From assembly GCA_016801885.1 (NCBI GenBank), contig CM028895.1, positions 4,550,001 through 4,614,000 of the forward strand: DNA of 64,000 bases. Reading direction: 5' to 3'. The notes below the pieces were generated by a model. The model was not told where the DNA came from, searched no databases, and saw nothing but the letters and a program-made list of their open reading frames with translations. A program made the position numbers and the translations under genes. Origin of the DNA: Toxotes chatareus. Lineage: Eukaryota > Chordata > Actinopteri > Toxotidae. This document shows positions 42,441 to 64,000 of this stretch, in pieces (positions within the stretch are counted from its first letter, which is position 1; every line of letters starts with the position of its first letter).

Positions 42441-43419
42441 CTTTGGCAATATGCATAAAATATTGATCAATCAAATAATAAGAATGTCAGCTCTAGAGTA
42501 CCGACTATTTTCTGGGGAAATGATAAGACGTCTATTTATTGCTGAGGTCGACAACAGGGGCCAAAGAGGAGTATATGCTCCAGAGCCCTGGCCCGTTAGT
42601 AAAAGGCTGCTTACATGTTTATGCATCAATGATAATAATGAAATAATTTATTATACATAGTACATATAATAGTTATTATCTATTGGCAGCTGTAAGGTGA
42701 CAAAATGCAATCTTTTGTTTGTTTTAATGTCCTGGGTTCTTTGACGTGTGCCCATCTTTCCCATAACACTCGAAGGCACCATAAAATCTCATCTGACTTC
42801 ATCGTGACACATTGCGAGACTTTCACGGGCACTGCCCCATATATGGCAAAGAAGAGGTGGGAAATGTCCTGTGCTTCTTTTCTGCCTCAGCACTAAGGTT
42901 TACCTTTTCTAGTCATCCCAAGAATGGCTCACACAATCGGTTAAACACGTGCTCAACAAGCAAAGATGCAAAATCTAACCACATAATTAAAACAGCTAAA
43001 ACTGGTCACTTCATGACTGTATCCAAGAGCTGATGTCATTTTTATCACCTGTAAGTGAGTCTTCTCCCTAGGGCTCCTCTTACTTTGTCTCTTCCTCCTT
43101 CACCACCTATTCTGGATTGGCTGGATGGCGTGATGAGGACCACTGTGTTTGGGACCACTTTTCCATTCAGGTGATTTTTTTTTTAAAAAGTATTTATTTT
43201 GCCAAGAATTTCTGGGCGTGATGGATTTTATGTTTTATACATGGAAACTAAGAAATGGCATATGTTTTATTTGTTATTATTTATTACTATATTGTTAAGC
43301 ACAATAAAGAGTGAGTGACCTAGTCCCTCATAACGTTTGTTAGAGACAGAACAGTTTCAAAGTCAATCATCTTCCCTCTTTCTTGACTTCATGGACTCAA
43401 AACAGCTTTATTTTGAAAT

Positions 43420-43560
43420 CACTCATCCGGGTCCCTGCAGGCCAAGCAAGCTCGCGCTGACTCGGACCGTAGCCCAGTGACGTCGCGAGTCATCCAGCTA
43501 CCCACAAATCATGCGAGATTACACCGGAAGTTTGCAGTTCTGTTTCAAAATAAAATGTTA
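43420..43560. promoter_or_regulatory. CpG-rich promoter-like island upstream of reps1
   Basis: Within AT-rich sequence this short stretch is rich in CpG. It contains TGACGTC (CRE), a CTACCCACAAATCATGCGAG word resembling a ZNF143/STAF site, and ACCGGAAG (ETS). It could be an alternative reps1 promoter or that of an unannotated transcript; no ORF follows it. Confidence 0.35.
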
Positions 43561-43879
43561 CCGTCGCTCACATTTTCTCGTGGCAATATTTAGTTTTTAA
43601 AGAAGACAATTGGATTGTTTTCTTTAATATAAACATGACACGTTGACCTCATTTGACTCCACGTTCTTCTACGCTGGAATACTGCTTGGCTCCAACACAA
43701 GACGTGCATTCATCAGTATCTTCTCTATTCAGATAGGCAGATATTCAGATCATAACCTTGTGTGGCTCCCTATCATGGCTACAATAATGGACTGATTCCC
43801 ATTATACATCTGAGTTTTATTCGTTTAGGTAGCTACCCAGAAAACCAACCAGATTAATCAATTAGCTGATAGACAGAAT

Positions 43880-44200
43880 ATTCATTCTATAATATAATAA
43901 TACGACATTGCCCGAGGTTTTCTGTGTGGTAAGGAATCAGTAATTTCACACAGGAAAAGGGGGTCACAAGACCTATTAATAACAATAGTTCCTTCAGTTA
44001 CAATAGGGCTCTCGCACGTTTTTCGTGCTCGGGCCCTAATAAAATTTCCAACAAATTTGGGATTAATTATTAACAACGCAAACAAAAATTATATGGAGTA
44101 AACTTGGAGCTTTTGGGGTCCCGTGGGAATGTTTGACTGGTTGGTAATCCAGCCTTGGTTTTTAGTGTGGGTAAATTGCCACAGTTGATTATGAACAAGT
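43880..44200. repeat. Dispersed repeat with a GC-rich fold-back core
   Basis: Contains an imperfect inverted repeat at 44005-44038 (TAGGGCTCTCGCACG, T-rich loop, CGTGCTCGGGCCCTA). I associate this core, and the sequence to its right, with a high-copy fish repeat; the minus strand has a decayed ORF across it. Family not named. Confidence 0.45.
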
Positions 44201-44849
44201 CTCTTAATTTGAAGACTCGTACCGGAAGTATTCTGTTAGCTCTGAGTGGCTTGACGCTGGTTGTAGGAATGGCGGCTATGATCACTAGAGGAAGGAACCC
44301 AAAGACCCTGAAACTTTACGTCTAACGGCCCCGCAGAGGAATTTGTTTCCTACGAAACGCAGAAGCACCGTCCCGTAACGGTTTAAAGGGAGAAGAAGGG
44401 CTATAACGTGAAATTAACGCGGTAGATGCCCGGGCTGTGCGACTTGCTAGTTAGCTTAACGTTAGTGCAACTGACTTTGAATCAAGGTAGCTGTTAGCTC
44501 GCTGCTTTACTAGCCAGCTGTTGGCTGCTTGTCTTGGCTGGCCCAACAAGTTAACTAAGTGATTAACTGTATGAAAGCGTTCCGTATTTAAGTCGTGAAG
44601 TGGGGATCGGCTCTCTTTGTCAGCGACTAATATTAGGGACTTTTACAGAGAGCGGGATCAGACGACAACAAGTCGACTCGACGCGTTGTGAACATTATTA
44701 TTCCTGCTAACCTCTACGTTAGCTAGTGCACTAACGCTAGCTAAGTTGGGATCCTGAAGTCTCGCCCATTTTTGGATCCTGCCCCAGCCATTGGCTAAGG
44801 GCTAATCAACAGCCAACTAGTCTGGTTTTCAGGTCCGATTGGTACTACG
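44200..44849 (+). promoter_or_regulatory. reps1: reps1 promoter and 5' UTR
   Basis: ACCGGAAGT (ETS, about 44221) and GAATGGCGGC (YY1-type, about 44268-44277) stand just ahead of a GC-richer 5' leader that runs to the ATG at 44850. YY1 words of this kind usually lie just downstream of a start site. The leader is full of GTTAGC/GCTAGC words. Exact start unknown. Confidence 0.5.
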
Positions 44850-60035
<15,186 letters not shown>

Positions 60036-60599
60036 CCAACGTGGGGACGAAAACTCGGCTGCAGTTCATCTGAAGCAAGGCTGTGGGCCTCAGTGTGACT
60101 CCCCCCCCTCCATCCATCTCTCCCTCCCTCTCTCCTTCCTCCCTGCCATCATCCCGGCTTTCCCTCGAGGCTCCGACCTGCCGCAGGGTGCTCCGTTAAA
60201 ACTCTCACGCTCAATCACACACTTATCAAATCATAAACCGGAAGGACATGAGATCACAGTCTTAACCAAGAGGGAGGAGGTGACAGGATCGTGGGGGGGG
60301 GCGGGGGATTTTTACAAACTGGCACTTTTCAATTTTCTCTGAAGAGAGGTGAAGGTGAGGACAACAGTGAACTGAGAAACGGTTAGGAGAAGCAGACGAG
60401 ATGCTGCAGATGCTGGTGTCTGATGACTTTACTCTCTGAGTGACTGAAGAAGAAATGCTGAGTGTGTGAGTCACCCGTTTGTGTGACTGTTTGCGTATTT
60501 GTGTGCCTGTTTTAGTGACTTACTTGAGGCTAGTGTCGGTATGTTTGTTCTCTCTAGGGGTACAGGCTCTGCCACACCAAATCAAAAATCAGGCAAATT

Positions 60600-60955
60600 T
60601 AAAGACATGACTCAGCATTTTGGAAGCATGCTTATATGCTGTCTTCCTAAGAGCGAGATGAGAAGATCTGTATCGATCTTACAAGCGTTAAGTGCACAGA
60701 TGAAATCTGCAATTAGCTTAGCATGAAGACTGGAAGATGGGAGAAACGGCTAGCCTGGCTCTCTCTCCAAAGCTCCAAAATTCATTTACAAGCACCTCTA
60801 AAATTCACTTTGTTTCTCATTTGTTTAATCCATACAAAAACAGAAATGTAAAAAACAGTAATTTGTGGTTTTAGGGGTGTTACATGCTAAAAGCTATTTC
60901 ATCTAACTCTCAGAAAGAAAGTGAACAAATAATATTCCCAAAATGTTGAACTATT
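60600..60955. repeat. Fold-back MITE inserted in the reps1 3' UTR
   Basis: Left end CAGCATTTTGGAAGCATGCT and right end ATTCCCAAAATGTTGAACTA are inverted partners. The interior words AGCTTAGCATGAAGACTGGA, GGCTAGCCTGGCTCT and TTTGTTTAATCCATACAAAA are typical of a high-copy percomorph fold-back repeat (compare 21228-21425). Confidence 0.6.
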
Positions 60956-63098
60956 GTCATCTTGCCTTGACTTCTTTCCTACTGCCATTACCATTCATAT
61001 AAAACTGGACAAAAACATTTCTGCTTTAAATCTCATCAAAGGAGGTTTGTTCCACCATTTAAAAAAAAAAAAAAAAAAAAAAAATCTTAAAAATAGATCA
61101 CAGAAACATGCTTCAGCACATGCAAGAGGCTTTCAAAGTCTGTAGAAAGTCTATAACAGGATATTACTCCTGCCGGTAAGCAAGGAATGCAAAATTGACA
61201 TTTTTTTGACTGGAGTTTGGTGTGGTTGGGCTCCCCGTAAAACATAGAGGGCTACCTCTGGACAGGACTCTTGTGTGTATGTTTTTGTGATGCCTTTACT
61301 GGCTAAATCATCATGGTGAAGGCTTTTTTGACTCATCCTGTGACATAAATTCAGCCCTTATCCTCCTTCTTACTGCCCCTTGAAGTCTACGTGTGTGTGT
61401 GCGTGTGTGTCGGCATGATGGGATGAATGAATGCTTTGTCTTCTGTTTCTTTTCTTCACGTTACACAGTGTTTGGGGATTGATGTGACTGAATGGTTTAA
61501 CTTTAATGCCAAATGACTGAACGATGACTCTGCTCTCTCACCTCTACGTGGGCTGTGTTTTAAAGAAAAAAAAAAAAATGCAAGACCTCTTTTCCTTTCC
61601 TACAGGTTTTTCTTTAACATAGCTGTGGCTCAACATTTCAGCTTTCCTTTAAACCTCGAATTCTTGACTCCTGAGGTTATTTTCTGTCTTTAACTTCACC
61701 TAAGTTTGAAAGCATTTAGTCAAAGCAGACATTCACGTGAAGGGTTTGAAGATTTTTCAGCTGCGTGACTGCAGGTGGTGGCATTTTTATGAAGAATTGT
61801 GTTGCTGATCAAGAAGAAGTTTTCCTGTGATTTTTCCGCTCAGCCAACACACGTGCACAGATCCGAACCGATGGTGCAGATAGAGTTGATACTGATTTGA
61901 AAATTCAGCTGTTTTCCAACTGGGCCGTCGGCACTATGCAAGTACGGGCGATACATCTCCACAGACCAACTCTAACTTAGCTGTTTGTACTATGATAGTA
62001 GCAACTGTGTGAACAGTACACTCTGGTTTTTGTATCGTAGATCTTCCAGAACACCATCTACTGTATGTTTGTGATTCAGTTTGCCTTGTTTTTTTTTCGT
62101 ACTGACGAGCAGTCCACTTCCCCCCCCAGCTCCCGGCTCCAGAGGGAAGTAAACTCCAGATCAGTGTTTTATCAGGGCAGTTTCACCTGAAATCTGCAAG
62201 ATGAAGCTTAGCAGGACTACAGACGGAGACCAGTCAACAGAATGGGAGACCTGAATGACCCAACTGCACTTTGAACTTAACTCCCCGTTCTTCTTTGTTT
62301 CCTTTGTATTTTTATTTGTGACGTCCCTCCTTGACCTTTGCTTTCTTTTAACCTGCATGTTGTTTTTGTCTTTCATGTGTATTTAAAAAAGAAGATGCTT
62401 TAAGATGAAAAAAAATGAACCACTTGAGTTTTATTTCTTCTGTTCAACCTGGAAACTCTACGGTTTTTGTGCCAGTATCCTAAAATATCCTCTCCTGTTT
62501 GGTTAATTCTAATTATTTTTTTTTTTTATAAATGTTTTGTCCCTGGAGCTTCCTGCGTGTTGGTGACGAATTTGTCTTCTTCTAAAGCCTTACTCCCCCG
62601 ACTGGCGTTCAGGTTTCCAAGGTGGCTGACTGACCTCTGTTCCTTGTTGTATCAAGGCTCGCCTTCTTTTTTCTGCTGTTGAGGACGATGATGTACTTGG
62701 TGTGTGCGTGTGCGAGTGTGTGTTATATTGTTTCCAGACGTGGAACTTATACCATTTAAAACCTTATTAAACACCTTCATGTGGGATTGATTTATGTTTG
62801 CTAGCACAATAGCTCCCTCCTCATCCCGAAAAGGCAATCCAGGCAGGCAGAAGCAATCAGTTGTTAACGAAGTCTTTGATGGGATTTTGAATGCTATTTG
62901 CTCCCAGATCTGTGTTGTATATTGTATATGATACACACTTTTGGACTCATATGTAAATTTGCATTAATTGCTGACTAACAGCGAAAGAATATTCTATTTA
63001 ATTCCTTCTCTCTTGGCTGTGGGATCCTAGATGTTTAACTGCATGGATGTACTGTATCTCTGCAGAGTCAACTAGCAGCTGTGTGATTTTTACACAAA

Positions 63099-63104
63099 AA
63101 TAAA
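63099..63104 (+). terminator. reps1: reps1 poly(A) signal
   Basis: AATAAA about 3.06 kb after the reps1 stop, at the end of the open 3' UTR and before the Tc1 fragment. Confidence 0.55.
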
Positions 63105-63269
63105 AACGGCACAATATTTTAAACACTGTTCCCTTTACTGACTTCCTGTGTTTACACGAGAAACTGGTCCAGTATGTCTGAGTGTCTATCAGCGCAGACT
63201 GTAGTGTTGTAAAATACAGATCTACCATGTTTACCCAGAATGCCCTCCTGCAGCTACTGAATTAACCTA

Positions 63270-63710
63270 CACTCACCAGCAAATTCATTAGGTACACGTG
63301 TTCAACTGCTTGTTATCTAATCAGCCAATCACATGGCAGCAACACAATGCATTTAGGCCTGTAGACAGAGACAAGACCACCTGCTGAAGTTCAAACCACC
63401 ATCAGAATAGGGGAAGAAAGGTGATTTAAGTGATTTTGAATGTGGCATGGTTGTAGGTATTTCAGAAACAGCTGATTTACTGGGACTTTCCCTCACAGTC
63501 ATCACTATGGTTTACAGAACATGGTCCAAAGAAGAGAAAATATCCAGGGAGCAGCAGTTCTCTGGGCGAAAATGCCTTGTTGAAGCCAGAAGTCAGAGGA
63601 GAATGGTTAGAGAGCTTTGAGCTGATGGGAAGCCATCGACTCAAATAACCGCTCGTTACAACCGAAGTCTGCAGAAGAGCATCTCTGAACACACATCGAT
63701 GCTTCTTACA
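63270..63710 (+). mobile_element. 5' fragment of a Tc1/mariner transposon
   Basis: Starts after a TA with CACTCACCAGCAAATTCATT, a variant of a very common fish Tc1-like terminus, then follows the known element through the helix-turn-helix part of the transposase (plus-strand GMVVGISETADLLG, WSKEEKISREQQFSGRKCL). It lacks about nine residues, has a stop soon after, and loses similarity near 63710, so no DDE catalytic domain is present. Inactive. Confidence 0.75.
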
Positions 63711-64000
63711 CTTAAAAAAAATCCTCATAAAATGTAGTAACGTCAGTCTTAGAATTTGACTCTGTATTTATACACACCTGGCCACTGTGTGCAGCAGAGA
63801 CATTTTTATTTAATACACAAGAAATGCTTCATTGAACAAATGTGTTAATCACTCTTAAATACTTACAGTAAGGCGTCTCCAGAAGCCCAAATTCACAGAG
63901 TTCACAGTAATTGCAAAGAGACAGAATCAGTTTGAGCAGGTTTTATTAAATCTCTATGTATTGCTTCATTGCTAGGCTGTTTTACAGAGAGGTTCTAAGC
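63711..64000. other. Right-edge sequence with no recognised feature
   Basis: AT-rich, no coding exon or RNA gene recognised. Confidence 0.3.

Larger units (their letters stand above)
60036..63110 (+). other. reps1: reps1 3' UTR
   Basis: After the TAA at 60033-60035 there is no further coding exon. The transcript can run to AATAAA at 63099-63104. The stretch includes a C-rich pyrimidine tract (60101-60160), a G-run (about 60293-60306), a MITE (60600-60955) and an A-run (about 61061-61083). Confidence 0.6.

Overview
The window is animal nuclear DNA from a ray-finned (teleost) fish, probably a percomorph. The genes are split into many small exons with GT/AG introns, the proteins are vertebrate orthologues, and the dispersed repeats (hAT, Tc1/mariner, fold-back MITEs, a LINE tail) are types common in fish. 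I followed seven genes exon by exon and checked every splice phase; the six complete coding sequences all close in frame.

Layout. Positions 1-106 (minus) hold the first coding exon of a gene running off the left edge, tentatively ccdc32. Positions 939-11398 (minus) are knl1, the kinetochore scaffold: 31 coding exons, 1966 residues. Positions 12966-14782 (plus) are knstrn (kinastrin/SKAP), arranged head-to-head with knl1; both first exons fall within about 460 bp. Positions 15398-23362 (minus) are an adhesion GPCR of the ADGRG type, 17 coding exons, 699 residues. Positions 26095-27996 (plus) are mtif3, mitochondrial initiation factor 3, 276 residues. Positions 29258-36009 (minus) are heca (headcase), 5 coding exons, 562 residues. 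Positions 40619-41154 (minus) are abracl (Costars family), 81 residues. Positions 44850-60035 (plus) are reps1, 19 coding exons, 815 residues, with a 3' UTR of about 3 kb. The right edge carries a decayed Tc1/mariner fragment.

How the genes relate. knl1 and knstrn both act at the kinetochore and share one compact, probably bidirectional promoter. heca-abracl-reps1 keeps the gene neighbourhood of human 6q24.1, and ccdc32/knl1/knstrn that of human 15q15.1, so two ancestral blocks meet here with the GPCR and mtif3 between them.

The most unusual structure is inside knl1. The MELT region is built from four copies of a two-exon cassette: a 53-bp exon plus a large exon carrying MELT motifs, a KI-like motif and a conserved tail. 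Each is phase-symmetric, so copies can be added without breaking the frame. In three or four copies this has multiplied the KI-like motif, the presumed BUB1/BUBR1 docking motif, along with the MELT motifs.
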